Position numbers and translations under genes: made by a program. Under the pieces are notes generated by a model. It was not told the DNA's origin. It was given only the letters and a program-made list of their open reading frames with translations, and ran no database searches. A stretch of 64,000 bases of DNA from Halioxenophilus aromaticivorans (lineage in GTDB: Bacteria > Pseudomonadota > Gammaproteobacteria > Pseudomonadales > Cellvibrionaceae): NCBI RefSeq assembly GCF_042850945.1, contig NZ_AP031496.1:2108001-2172000 (forward strand), in the 5' to 3' direction. Shown piece by piece: positions 26,076-34,841 of the stretch (position 1 is its first letter; every line of letters begins with the position of its first letter).

Positions 26076-26918
26076 ATGGAGTCTCAAGTGAAGGAAACCA
26101 CACGGCAATACTTGTTTCGCGTCATATTCGGGACCGACACGCCGGCAGGAAAACGCTTTGATCTGTTTTTGATCTATTCGATTTTTCTGAGCGTCGGTGT
26201 GGTGATGTTAGAGTCCATTGAACACATCGCCTCTCGCTTTCCCGCCGCCATGTATGGTCTGGAATGGTTTTTTACCATTTTATTCACTATAGAATACGGC
26301 CTTCGAGTCTATTGTGCGCCCAATCGTCTGCGCTATATCACCAGCTTTTACGGCATCATTGACCTGCTGGCGATTTTGCCCAGTTACCTCAGTTTATTTA
26401 TCGGCAATATCAATTATTTGATCGTTATTCGCTTGCTGCGCGTACTGCGCATCTTTCGCGTGCTCAAGCTGATGCGTTATTTGGAAGAAGCCAATATCCT
26501 GATGCGTGCCATAGGCGCCTCACACCGCAAAATACTGGTGTTTTTTGCCACCGTATTGGTGTTAGCGACGGTGTTTGGAGCTTTGATGTTTGTGGTAGAA
26601 GGCCCGCAAAACGGCTTTACTAGCATACCCACCAGTATTTATTGGACCATTGTTACCATCACCACGGTGGGCTATGGCGACATCACGCCGCACACCACCC
26701 TGGGTAAAATCATCGCATCCTTTGCGATGTTAACGGGTTACTCTATCATCGCTGTACCCACCGGTATTTTAACCGCGGAGCTCAACCAAGAATTAATGCG
26801 CGATCGCCGCCAAATTTCCTGCCAGGGTTGCCATGCAGTTGGCCATGAAAGAGACGCTAAGCACTGCAAATTCTGCGGCGAAACCTTGGCCAAGAAGAAG
26901 CCTGTAGCCGAAGCATAA
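26076..26918 (+). CDS. Voltage-gated potassium channel with C-terminal zinc ribbon
   Basis: A 280-residue Kv-type channel subunit. The six-helix layout is present: an S4-like helix with regularly spaced arginines (RLLRVLRIFRVLKLMRYL) and the selectivity filter T196-T-V-G-Y-G-D202 between S5 and S6. It would form a tetrameric K+ channel in the inner membrane. After S6, a cytoplasmic tail has CQGCHAVGHERDAKHCKFCG, a four-cysteine zinc ribbon. The ATG follows AGGTAACGC. Confidence 0.92.
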   Translation: MESQVKETTRQYLFRVIFGTDTPAGKRFDLFLIYSIFLSVGVVMLESIEHIASRFPAAMYGLEWFFTILFTIEYGLRVYCAPNRLRYITSFYGIIDLLAILPSYLSLFIGNINYLIVIRLLRVLRIFRVLKLMRYLEEANILMRAIGASHRKILVFFATVLVLATVFGALMFVVEGPQNGFTSIPTSIYWTIVTITTVGYGDITPHTTLGKIIASFAMLTGYSIIAVPTGILTAELNQELMRDRRQISCQGCHAVGHERDAKHCKFCGETLAKKKPVAEA

Positions 26919-26934
26919 TACAGCCATCGAACCG

Positions 26935-27780
26935 CTAACTGCTGGCTACCTGGGGCTCCGGGTTTACGTTGATCGGTGCGATTTCCTCTACCACCAGCTT
27001 TGGCTTGATCACCACCGGCTGTTCGTGGTCTTTCCAGTCCATTAGCCGAAACTGGCCGTCGTAGTCTTCAATTAGCGCTGTGCAAGATTCCACCCAATCG
27101 CCGGTGTTGTAGTAGGTGACTCCATTGATGGTTTTGATGGCCGGGTGGTGGATATGGCCGCAGATAATACCGTCGTAATTATGTTTGGCGGCGTAGTGTG
27201 AGGCCGCATCTTCATAATCGGCGATATAGGTTTGCGCGCGCTTGATGTGATCTTTTAAAAAGCCCGCGAACGACCAGTAACCATAGCCATATTTTGCTCT
27301 GGCGCGGTTAAACTGCCGGTTTAAAAACATCAACACATCGTAGCCCCAATCGCCCACCCATTTGAGCAGATTGTGGGCGCGGGTAACGCCGTCGAATTGG
27401 TCGCCATGCATCACTATCAACTGTTTTTCGTCGGCGGTCTGGTGCACCATCTTGTTTATCAAGTGAATGTTGTCAAAGCGGTTGTTGGCGAACTTGCGCA
27501 GAAATTCGTCGTGGTTGCCGGTAATGTAATAAATGTCTACACCGCGCTTGGAAAGCTTTAATATACGCCGGATGATTCGGTTGTAGCTTTTTTTCCAGTG
27601 TACCTTTTTAGCCATGCGCCAGCCGTCAATGAAATCGCCGACAATGTACAGCTTTTCACATTTGTGGGTTTTCAGAAACTCATTGAGTTGGCGCGCTTTA
27701 CAATCTTTGGTGCCTAAATGTACATCGGAGATGAAAATAGAACGGTTGCGGCTTATGGCAGGGGCGTCGGATACAGTCAT
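26935..27780 (-). CDS. Metallophosphoesterase, LpxH-like UDP-2,3-diacylglucosamine diphosphatase family
   Basis: A 281-residue calcineurin-like phosphoesterase. All metal-site motifs are in order: FISDVHLG near the N-terminus, VGDFIDGW, ITGNHDEF, VMHGDQFD and ICGHIHHPAIK. The layout is that of the COG2908 family, of which LpxH hydrolyses UDP-2,3-diacylglucosamine in lipid A synthesis; this long form is often present in addition to a classical LpxH, so the exact substrate is uncertain. It converges with the K+ channel gene, 16 bases between stops. Confidence 0.85.
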   Translation of the reverse strand: MTVSDAPAISRNRSIFISDVHLGTKDCKARQLNEFLKTHKCEKLYIVGDFIDGWRMAKKVHWKKSYNRIIRRILKLSKRGVDIYYITGNHDEFLRKFANNRFDNIHLINKMVHQTADEKQLIVMHGDQFDGVTRAHNLLKWVGDWGYDVLMFLNRQFNRARAKYGYGYWSFAGFLKDHIKRAQTYIADYEDAASHYAAKHNYDGIICGHIHHPAIKTINGVTYYNTGDWVESCTALIEDYDGQFRLMDWKDHEQPVVIKPKLVVEEIAPINVNPEPQVASS

Positions 27781-27948
27781 CGATTGCGGCCTATCACTGG
27801 GTGCATTTTAAGGCGCGATAATGAATTTGGAATGTGACAGTAAAATTAATGATTTTTGACCAGTTAATGAATATCCCCACCTCTAAGCAGCGTGTTAGCC
27901 GCAAAAGCCGTAATAATCTGACCATTCTAACCACAGAAGGTGTAAACC

Positions 27949-28176
27949 ATGGGGGCTAGCTCAAGTGACCATGAACAACACATTGCCGACCTACAAGCGC
28001 GTGTCAGCTTCCAAGAGGATGCGTTGGCGTCCCTAGATGAAATCGTTGCACGCCAAGACCGAGAGCTACTAATGCTAAAAGCGCAGATGAAAAGCTTGGT
28101 GGATAAACTAAAAGACTTGCAATTTGGCATGGAAGCCGGTGGGGGGCACACCGATGAGCGCCCGCCGCATTACTAA
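27949..28176 (+). CDS. slyX: SlyX family protein
   Basis: A 75-residue coiled-coil protein with the family outline: an N-terminal helix with RVSFQEDALASLDEIVARQ, a second helical stretch and the terminal PPHY. SlyX function is unknown. The start ATG at 27949 has AAGGTG upstream. It converges with bepA. Confidence 0.92.
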   Translation: MGASSSDHEQHIADLQARVSFQEDALASLDEIVARQDRELLMLKAQMKSLVDKLKDLQFGMEAGGGHTDERPPHY

Positions 28177-28181
28177 AACCT

Positions 28182-28229
28182 CCGGTTGATGGCAGCTGGT
28201 TCACGGATTTTGGTAAAGGCGTCAACCGG
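28182..28229. repeat. Inverted repeat between slyX and bepA
   Basis: Arms CCGGTTGA (28182-28189) and TCAACCGG (28222-28229) flank 32 bases. It lies between the convergent stops of slyX and bepA. It lacks a T-run, so it may be an RNA-processing hairpin or weak terminator. Confidence 0.45.
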
Positions 28230-28268
28230 GTTAAGGCGGAGCACCGACAGTCGTCGCTATTAACTGTG

Positions 28269-29759
28269 CTACATGTCCGCGTCTCTGCGCATCTGCTCGA
28301 TGTCTTTTTTACGTTGATTGATTAACGCGATGGTGTATTCGGACTTCGCCAGTTTGAGGGCATTGTCGAGCTGCACGCGAGCCTTATCGTAGATGCCGTT
28401 CAAGATAAAATACTCCGCCCGGGCTTGGTGCAGGCCGAGTATGTTTCCGGATAGACCACGAATTTCTGCCAACATATACCACACGTAATCGTCCTTTGGA
28501 CGCCTTTGGCTGTGCTGGCTGAGCACCAATTCAGCTTGGGAGTAGCTGCCGGCATCCATAAGTATTTCGGCCAAAGTCGTATTGAGCGGATGGTTCGCAG
28601 GCTTTATACGTAGTGCTGCGCGAAGGCGTTTCTGGGCGGCTTTAACATTGCCCTGTTTCGCTTCTAGGCGTGCCTTAGCCATAATAAACAGAGTGTTCTC
28701 TGGTTGATATTCCAGCAAAAAGTCTATTTGTTCGGCGGCCTGTTGAAAGCGCCCGGATTCGGTCAGTGCCAGTGCCAAACCATAGCGGCTGGCGTTTTCG
28801 GAAGGGGAGTCACCTTCAAGTTCGGTGGTGAAGATTTTTGCCGCTACGTTGGGGTTTTCCGCATGCAGTAGCCTCGCGCGCGCTTGCATATAATAAAACT
28901 GATCATCAACTGAATGGTCACCTTTGGGCATGCGCAGTGCACGGTTACGGGCATCGGCAATTCGGCTCTCGGTCACCGGGTGAGTCAGTAAAAACTCCGG
29001 TGGACGAGTGGTGTAGCGGGTTTCTCTGAGCATGCGCTCAAAGATTTCTGCACTGGCGTTAGGATCGCGCCCGGCTGACAGCAGGGTCTGCATGCCAATG
29101 CGGTCGGCTTCTTGTTCGTTTTGCCGGCTGAAGCGCAGTTTGTTGTCCAAGGCGGCCGCTTGGGTCGCAGTAATGGCCGCCATACCCGCGTCGGCACCGG
29201 CGGTGGCAGCCAAAATAAAACCGGCGAGAATCCCGGCCATGGTGGGGATGCTGGCATTCTGCGCTGCCTCGACGCTTCGAGCGTAGTGGCGCTGCGACAA
29301 ATGCGCCAGCTCATGGGCCAGCACGGAGGCCATTTGGTCTTCGTCGCCGGCGTAGAGAAACAAGCCGGTGTTGACGCCAACCACGCCACCGGGAACGGCA
29401 AAGGCGTTGATGGTTGGGTTAGGGATGATAACAAGCTCGAGCTGCTGATTTTTCAGCTCACTGTGGGTAGCTAGGTTGGCCAGCAGATTCTCTACGTATT
29501 CGTACAGTACTGGGTCACTTGAGGTTACCACTTGGCTTCTAAATGAACGTAGCCAAGCTTGACCGAGTTTTTGTTCTCGAGCGTGGGAAACAATGCCAGA
29601 ACTGCTGTCGCCAAGATCCGGTAATTGAATATTGTTGGCAAGGGCGGATGGCGTGGCGGCCATCAATGGCAAGCTGGCCAAAACGATTTGACGGGCTGTA
29701 GCACGGGTTCGACTGAGGAGGCCGAATAAGATGGGGCGTGTGTCGGTTCTACTGCGCAC
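28269..29759 (-). CDS. bepA: BepA/YfgC-type periplasmic M48 metalloprotease with TPR repeats
   Basis: A 496-residue exported protein with a signal peptide (cleavage near ALAN, about residue 41). The zinc motif is H149-E150-L-A-H153, and the third-ligand region reads NEQEADRIG (214-222). TPR-like helices fill the C-terminal 200 residues. BepA cleaves or chaperones stalled LptD and works with the BAM machinery at the outer membrane. GTG start at 29759. Confidence 0.93.
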   Translation of the reverse strand: MRSRTDTRPILFGLLSRTRATARQIVLASLPLMAATPSALANNIQLPDLGDSSSGIVSHAREQKLGQAWLRSFRSQVVTSSDPVLYEYVENLLANLATHSELKNQQLELVIIPNPTINAFAVPGGVVGVNTGLFLYAGDEDQMASVLAHELAHLSQRHYARSVEAAQNASIPTMAGILAGFILAATAGADAGMAAITATQAAALDNKLRFSRQNEQEADRIGMQTLLSAGRDPNASAEIFERMLRETRYTTRPPEFLLTHPVTESRIADARNRALRMPKGDHSVDDQFYYMQARARLLHAENPNVAAKIFTTELEGDSPSENASRYGLALALTESGRFQQAAEQIDFLLEYQPENTLFIMAKARLEAKQGNVKAAQKRLRAALRIKPANHPLNTTLAEILMDAGSYSQAELVLSQHSQRRPKDDYVWYMLAEIRGLSGNILGLHQARAEYFILNGIYDKARVQLDNALKLAKSEYTIALINQRKKDIEQMRRDADM

Positions 29760-29808
29760 GTATTATCTCTGACTTATCGTTTGTTCTTCGAGTGATTGCG
29801 ATTAGTGT

Positions 29809-29861
29809 AAGCCTAACTGGGTTGTCTTATAAAGCGCCGTTGGCGTCACTTGGTTAGGCTT
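29809..29861. repeat. Nested inverted repeat in the bepA-tusA intergenic region
   Basis: Outer arms AAGCCTAAC (29809-29817) and GTTAGGCTT (29853-29861) enclose a smaller stem GCGCC/GGCGT around GTT. The structure lies in the divergent intergenic region of about 250 bases. It could be an operator, cruciform or leader hairpin; nothing more can be said. Confidence 0.5.
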
Positions 29862-30007
29862 TTAGAACCAGTGCAAGGGCGTTTGTTCCATCAACCCGGT
29901 GCCGGTTGGGAGTATTCGTTTGGCCTAGTGATCGTAATAAGCCTTTAATTTCGTTAGACTTTTACTTCTGTTTATCGTGCAACCACAGTCTCAGAGAGAT
30001 GCCTGTT

Positions 30008-30268
30008 ATGCAAGTGTCAAATACTTCGGCCACAATCGACCGCACTTTAGATGTCACCGGTTGTTTGTGCCCGCTGCCCTTGCTCAAGTTAAAGCTAGGC
30101 TTAAAAGAAATGCTGCCGGGGCAGGTTATCGAACTGCTAGCATCGGATGCGACCTCCACTCAAGACATTCCGGCCTTTTGCAAACTTTCCGGACACCAAT
30201 TGGTCGCTACACAACAAGATGGCGATACTTATATTTTTAGGGTTAAAAAAGTCGAGGCCTCGGCTTAG
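30008..30268 (+). CDS. tusA: TusA-family sulfur carrier protein
   Basis: An 86-residue single-domain protein with the N-terminal CPxP motif in DVTGCLCPLPLLKLKLGL; the first cysteine of that block would carry persulfide sulfur. TusA relays sulfur for tRNA thiolation and cofactor synthesis. The ATG at 30008 with AGAGAG 9 bases upstream fits the usual family length; an ATG at 29999 is possible. A frame starting at 29906 adds 34 unrelated residues. It lies 30 bases before the permease gene. Confidence 0.87.
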   Translation: MQVSNTSATIDRTLDVTGCLCPLPLLKLKLGLKEMLPGQVIELLASDATSTQDIPAFCKLSGHQLVATQQDGDTYIFRVKKVEASA

Positions 30269-30298
30269 TTCGCCATGTTCAGTTAAAGGAAGACACCA

Positions 30299-31420
30299 TT
30301 GTTACGTATTTTAGGTAATTGGGTTCACCGCTACTTCTCCGATGAAGAAGCGGTGCTGTTAGTGCTGTTTTTGATAGTGGCGCTCATCGTCACCTATACC
30401 ATGGGCACGGTGCTGGCGCCTATGCTGGCTGGTTTGGTCATCGCCTTTTTGCTGCAAGGACTAGTGCTGCGGTTACGGGCGCTGGGGCTGCCACACTGGG
30501 CTGCGGTATCCATCACGTTTATCTTTTTGGTGTCTTTTATCGTGGTCAATCTGCTGTGGATATTGCCCGTTATCTGGTACCAAACGCGAGGACTACTGGG
30601 CGAAGTCCCCAGGATGATGGTACAGGTGCAAGATTTGTTGTTGTTGTTGCCGGAAAAATACCCAAGCCTAGTTAGCGAGGAGCAGGTACAACAGGTGCTG
30701 GAGATGATCCGCCGGGAGATCGGCACCTTTGGCCAGTCTCTGGTGACATTCTCCATCGCCAATTTAACCATGCTGGTCGGTGCCTTGGTTTACTTAGTAT
30801 TGGTACCTATCCTGGTGTTTTTCTTCCTGAAAGACAGCAGCACTATCCAAAACTGGCTTACGTCTTTTCTGCCCAAACGCCGCCCGGTGATGAATACGAT
30901 TTGGGCGGAGATGAACCAGCAGATCGCCAACTACGTACGCGGTAAGGCCATCGAGATTCTCATCGTGGGGGTGACTACCTATGTGGTGTTCGCCTTGCTA
31001 GGGGTCAATTACGCACTACTATTGGGGGTGATTGTTGGTCTGTCAGTGATTGTTCCCTACATCGGCGCCGCTGTGGTGACCGTACCGGTGGCCTTGATCG
31101 GTTATTTTCAATGGGGTTGGTCCAGTGAGTTTTTCTGGTTGATGGCGGCCTACACCATTATTCAGGCGCTGGATGGCAATGTACTGGTACCCCTGTTGTT
31201 TTCCGAAGCTGTGAATCTGCACCCCATTGCCATCATCCTGGCGGTGTTGGTGTTTGGTGGCTTATGGGGCTTTTGGGGGGTGTTTTTCGCCATACCCCTG
31301 GCGACTTTGTTAAAAGCCATTATCAATGCTTGGCCCACGGCTCAAGAGTTGGCCGAGCAAGAAGAGACGCAACAGGTGGGATTGCTTGAGAACCAAGCAG
31401 TAAATGGGGAGTCAGAATAG
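30299..31420 (+). CDS. AI-2E family permease (PerM/YhhT-like)
   Basis: A 373-residue polytopic membrane protein with about eight hydrophobic segments and the conserved late motif GVFFAIPLATLLKAI. FLKDSSTIQNWLTSFLPK and GLSVIVPYIGA are usual AI-2E transporter blocks. Substrate is uncertain: few family members move autoinducer-2. It uses a TTG start with AAAGGAAG 6-13 bases upstream, so the unusual start is well supported. It overlaps or directly precedes the M16 protease leader. Confidence 0.88.
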   Translation: MLRILGNWVHRYFSDEEAVLLVLFLIVALIVTYTMGTVLAPMLAGLVIAFLLQGLVLRLRALGLPHWAAVSITFIFLVSFIVVNLLWILPVIWYQTRGLLGEVPRMMVQVQDLLLLLPEKYPSLVSEEQVQQVLEMIRREIGTFGQSLVTFSIANLTMLVGALVYLVLVPILVFFFLKDSSTIQNWLTSFLPKRRPVMNTIWAEMNQQIANYVRGKAIEILIVGVTTYVVFALLGVNYALLLGVIVGLSVIVPYIGAAVVTVPVALIGYFQWGWSSEFFWLMAAYTIIQALDGNVLVPLLFSEAVNLHPIAIILAVLVFGGLWGFWGVFFAIPLATLLKAIINAWPTAQELAEQEETQQVGLLENQAVNGESE

Positions 31421-31478
31421 CGACATCTCAGGTTCATTGAACCTCGCGTGGACAACAAAACGATTAAAAAGTGAGCAT

Positions 31479-34292
31479 ATGATTAAATTGGCAAGGCCCA
31501 TTCTGGTTGGTTGTATTGTAAGTTTATGTTTGATTGCCACCGCGTGGTCCGAGCCGATAATCACCAGCGATGTTGATGATCGTGAGCATCGCTACCTGGA
31601 ACTCGATAACGGCCTCAAGGTGTTGTTGATACACGATGCCAGCGCCGATAAGGCCGCAGCCGCCTTGGACGTCTACACCGGCAGCGCTGATAACCCCGCA
31701 GACCGAGCAGGCCTAGCCCATTTCCTTGAGCATATGCTGTTTTTGGGTACTAAAAAGTACCCCGAGTCCGATGAGTACCAAGCTTTTATCAGTGCCAACG
31801 GCGGCGGCCATAACGCCTACACCGCACTGGAACACACCAACTACTTCTTCGACATCCGCGCCGGCGCGCTAGAGCCAGCGCTGGATCGTTTTGCCCAATT
31901 TTTCATTGCGCCCTTGTTCACGCCGGAGTACGTCACCCGAGAACGTAATGCCGTTGATTCGGAATACAGCGCTCGCATCAAAGACGACATGCGGCGCAGC
32001 TTCGATGCGCTGCGCGAAGTGGTTAATCCCGAGCACCCAGCGGCTCAGTTCTCCGTGGGTAGCAACGAGACTCTAGCCGACCGCGATAGCGATCTGGTGC
32101 GGGATGATTTGTTGCAGTTCTACAAGACCCATTATTCCAGTGAGAATATGGCCCTAGTGGTGCTGGGACGTGAATCGTTGGATGACCTGCAAGCCATGGT
32201 GGTGCCGCGCTTTAGTCAGGTTCCTCGGTATCGGCTGCAAGCCAAACGCAACGCTGTACCCATGTTTAAACCCGAATCCTTGCCGCAAATGCTGAGTGTA
32301 GTACCGGTGAAGGAAACACGCTCATTGGGCCTGCTGTTCCCAGTGCCCTTATTGCAACCGTACTATAGAAAGAAGCCATTGGAGTACATTGCTAATTTGG
32401 TCGGCCACGAAGGGCAGGGCAGTATTCTCAATACCTTAAAGCAGCAGGGTTGGGCTGAGTCGCTGTCTGCCGGAAGTGGCCTGGACGATCGTTACAGCAG
32501 TAGCATGATGGTCAATATCAGCCTAACCAAGGCGGGCTGGCAACACCGTGAAGAGGTCATTGGATTGTTCTTCGCCGGTATTGACCAAATTAAGCGGCAA
32601 GGTTTGAAGCGTTGGCGCTATAAAGAGCAACAGCAGTTGGCCGCCTTGGATTTTCGCTACCAAGAAAAACAAGACCCTCAACGCACGGTGAGTTACCTAG
32701 CTTCACAGTTGCAGGAATACCCAGCCCCGGAGGTTTACCAAGCGGGTTACCTGTACGAGAAATTTGATAAGTCACTGATCAAACAGTATCTGGATAAAAT
32801 TGCGCCGGACAACTTGTTCCTGCTGGTGTTGGCGCCGGAGGTTAAAGCCGACAAGACCAGCCAGTACTACGATACTCCCTACGCGGTGAAATCGTTAAAA
32901 GGCCATCAGTGGCCCAGCGATGAAAATCTGGTCGCTCAGTTAACCTTACCGCCGCGCAATGAGTTTATCCCTAAACAATTGGCCTTGCTGGAGGCGCCTA
33001 AAAATACCACCGCACCAACCTTGGTGACATCAGAGGAATCCGAGCTGTGGTACCAAACCGACGTCAGTTACGCCGTACCTCGGGGCCTGGTGATGATTCG
33101 TACCATGCTGCCGGCCGCGGCTCAGGATGTTCAACATGCGGCCATGCTGGCGGTGTACGAACGCATGGTAGAGGAAAGTCTGAACGCATTTTCCTATCCT
33201 GCTACCTTGGCTGGGCTCAACTTTGGGCTGAGTGCGAATACCCGAGGTTTGGATGTCCAGGTCGGCGGTTACACCGATAAGCAAGAGCATCTATTGGAAA
33301 TAATCTTGTCTCGGTTAACCGACTTTGAAGCCATAGCGCCGCAATTTGAGCGGGTGAAGGCCCAGGTCATCCGGGAGTGGCGCAATGCCAACAAGCGTCC
33401 TCCCTACGCCCAATTGTATGCCGATTTGTCGGTGACCATGTTCACACCACAGTGGTCCAGTGATGACAGGCTGGCGGCGCTGTCTGAGGTGACATTGGAA
33501 GATATGAAAGCGTTTACCGCTTCACTCTACCAAGACGGCAAAGCCAAGATGCTGGTATACGGCAACTTTGACGCTGAGCAGGCTCAGCGATTTACCGCTA
33601 TGGTAGACAAAGTACTGACATTACCGAACCGCTGGCAGCTGCCGCCGGCCAAGGTGGTTAAATTGGATACTAGCCCAGAGCGACTCTGGCTGACGGTAGA
33701 GCATCCTGACCAAGCGCTTATCGGTTACTTGCAAGGTGCTGGAGATTCTTTAACAGAGCAGGCGCACCAGATGTTGTTACAACAAGTCCTCAGTGCCGAC
33801 TTTTTCAATGACCTGCGCACCGAGCAACAACTGGGTTATATCGTGTTTGCGTCCAATGTCGATTACAAAAAAGTACCGGGTATCGCATTTGTGGTGCAGT
33901 CGCCCAAGGCTTCGGTGGAACAGCTTAGCACCGCGGTGGCCACCTTCCTCGCCGATTACACTATGCCCAGCGACGAACAATTAGAGCAACATAAAGAGGC
34001 ACTGCTGGTGGAACTGCTGCAAAAGCCTAAAAATTTGCGCGAGCAGGGCGGCCTATACTGGGACAACATCGTACGCGACCAACCCACCTTCGATTTACAA
34101 GATAAACTGGCCGAGGCTATTTCTGCCATCAATTTGGCTGACTTTAGCGCTTATTATCAATCCGTTGTGATCCAGAGTCCGCGCTGGCTGTGGTTGGCGG
34201 CGGGCGAAGCTGATGAATTGCCAAAGCGGGGCGGCTGGCTACGCGACGGTGAAGAGGTTAAAAAAACCTCCGAAAGTTACGTCTATCCATAA
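31479..34292 (+). CDS. Pitrilysin-like M16 zinc metalloprotease (protease III family)
   Basis: A 937-residue exported protease with a signal peptide (cleavage near AWSEP, about residue 25). The inverted zinc motif is H81-F-L-E84-H85, and ERNAVDSEY downstream supplies the distal glutamate. Length, the LFLGTKKYP block and the two-lobed layout match periplasmic protease III (PtrA). It would degrade peptides in the periplasm. The ATG at 31479 fits the signal peptide; an upstream frame from 31404 overlaps the permease and adds unrelated residues. Confidence 0.9.
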   Translation: MIKLARPILVGCIVSLCLIATAWSEPIITSDVDDREHRYLELDNGLKVLLIHDASADKAAAALDVYTGSADNPADRAGLAHFLEHMLFLGTKKYPESDEYQAFISANGGGHNAYTALEHTNYFFDIRAGALEPALDRFAQFFIAPLFTPEYVTRERNAVDSEYSARIKDDMRRSFDALREVVNPEHPAAQFSVGSNETLADRDSDLVRDDLLQFYKTHYSSENMALVVLGRESLDDLQAMVVPRFSQVPRYRLQAKRNAVPMFKPESLPQMLSVVPVKETRSLGLLFPVPLLQPYYRKKPLEYIANLVGHEGQGSILNTLKQQGWAESLSAGSGLDDRYSSSMMVNISLTKAGWQHREEVIGLFFAGIDQIKRQGLKRWRYKEQQQLAALDFRYQEKQDPQRTVSYLASQLQEYPAPEVYQAGYLYEKFDKSLIKQYLDKIAPDNLFLLVLAPEVKADKTSQYYDTPYAVKSLKGHQWPSDENLVAQLTLPPRNEFIPKQLALLEAPKNTTAPTLVTSEESELWYQTDVSYAVPRGLVMIRTMLPAAAQDVQHAAMLAVYERMVEESLNAFSYPATLAGLNFGLSANTRGLDVQVGGYTDKQEHLLEIILSRLTDFEAIAPQFERVKAQVIREWRNANKRPPYAQLYADLSVTMFTPQWSSDDRLAALSEVTLEDMKAFTASLYQDGKAKMLVYGNFDAEQAQRFTAMVDKVLTLPNRWQLPPAKVVKLDTSPERLWLTVEHPDQALIGYLQGAGDSLTEQAHQMLLQQVLSADFFNDLRTEQQLGYIVFASNVDYKKVPGIAFVVQSPKASVEQLSTAVATFLADYTMPSDEQLEQHKEALLVELLQKPKNLREQGGLYWDNIVRDQPTFDLQDKLAEAISAINLADFSAYYQSVVIQSPRWLWLAAGEADELPKRGGWLRDGEEVKKTSESYVYP

Positions 34293-34297
34293 GCCGG

Positions 34298-34322
34298 AAG
34301 TGCTATTCGAAAACACTTTTTT
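34298..34322 (+). terminator. Possible weak terminator after the M16 protease
   Basis: A 5-bp stem AAGTG/CACTT with an 11-base loop is followed by TTTTTT. The short stem makes it a weak candidate. Confidence 0.35.
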
Positions 34323-34409
34323 GTAGTTTTGTTACAGAAATGTGCGGTTGTTTCCCCGTTGTTCGTTATTTAGGCATGCTGCATTGCAAAACGCGTATTC
34401 ACTAGGGGT

Positions 34410-34428
34410 TTGGTCAAAAGTTGACCAA
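34410..34428. promoter_or_regulatory. Candidate operator upstream of aceE
   Basis: Perfect 8-base arms TTGGTCAA and TTGACCAA flank AAG. The TGGT...ACCA arrangement resembles sites bound by GntR/FadR-type regulators such as PdhR, although the spacing is wider than PdhR's. It lies about 410 bases before aceE; the distance makes it a candidate only. Confidence 0.45.
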
Positions 34429-34841
34429 TGCTTCGGGGTTGACTCATTAATTTTTGATATAAGCGGATTCAATATAGGCGCGGCATCTAGTCACACCCGA
34501 ATGTTTATGTAAAAATACTACAAGATTTTCGAAGGGCCGAAAGTACCGTACCGATATCATCCCTATGGGTGGCCGTTTTCGGTAGTGTTGCTGCAACCCA
34601 GGGGCGAAGCCGGCAAGCAATTATATAAGAAGTATTGCTTGTTTGATCACACGGGCTCGTTTCTGGTTTTGCCACACCACAGCAACCTATTCACCACATT
34701 ACAACACAGCCCTATTTCCTTGGCGCGTGTACTGCAAGTAACCAGTCATCCTTGGCAGCACCGCGTGTTTAATATGAAGCGCTAACAAAAGTTATCTCTC
34801 GTCCAGTCGGGCGAGCAAGTACCATCTTGAGGAGACAATTA
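34429..34841. other. Leader/intergenic region ahead of aceE
   Basis: About 410 bases hold no supported gene. A 66-codon frame (34585-34785) lacks a ribosome site and any recognisable product. A TTGACT at 34439 could be a -35 element, but no -10 at 16-18 bases was seen. The last 20 bases supply the strong aceE ribosome site. Confidence 0.5.

Noticed and set aside
34585..34785. 66-codon frame upstream of aceE
   Set aside because: No ribosome site, no recognisable features and a composition like the surrounding non-coding DNA.
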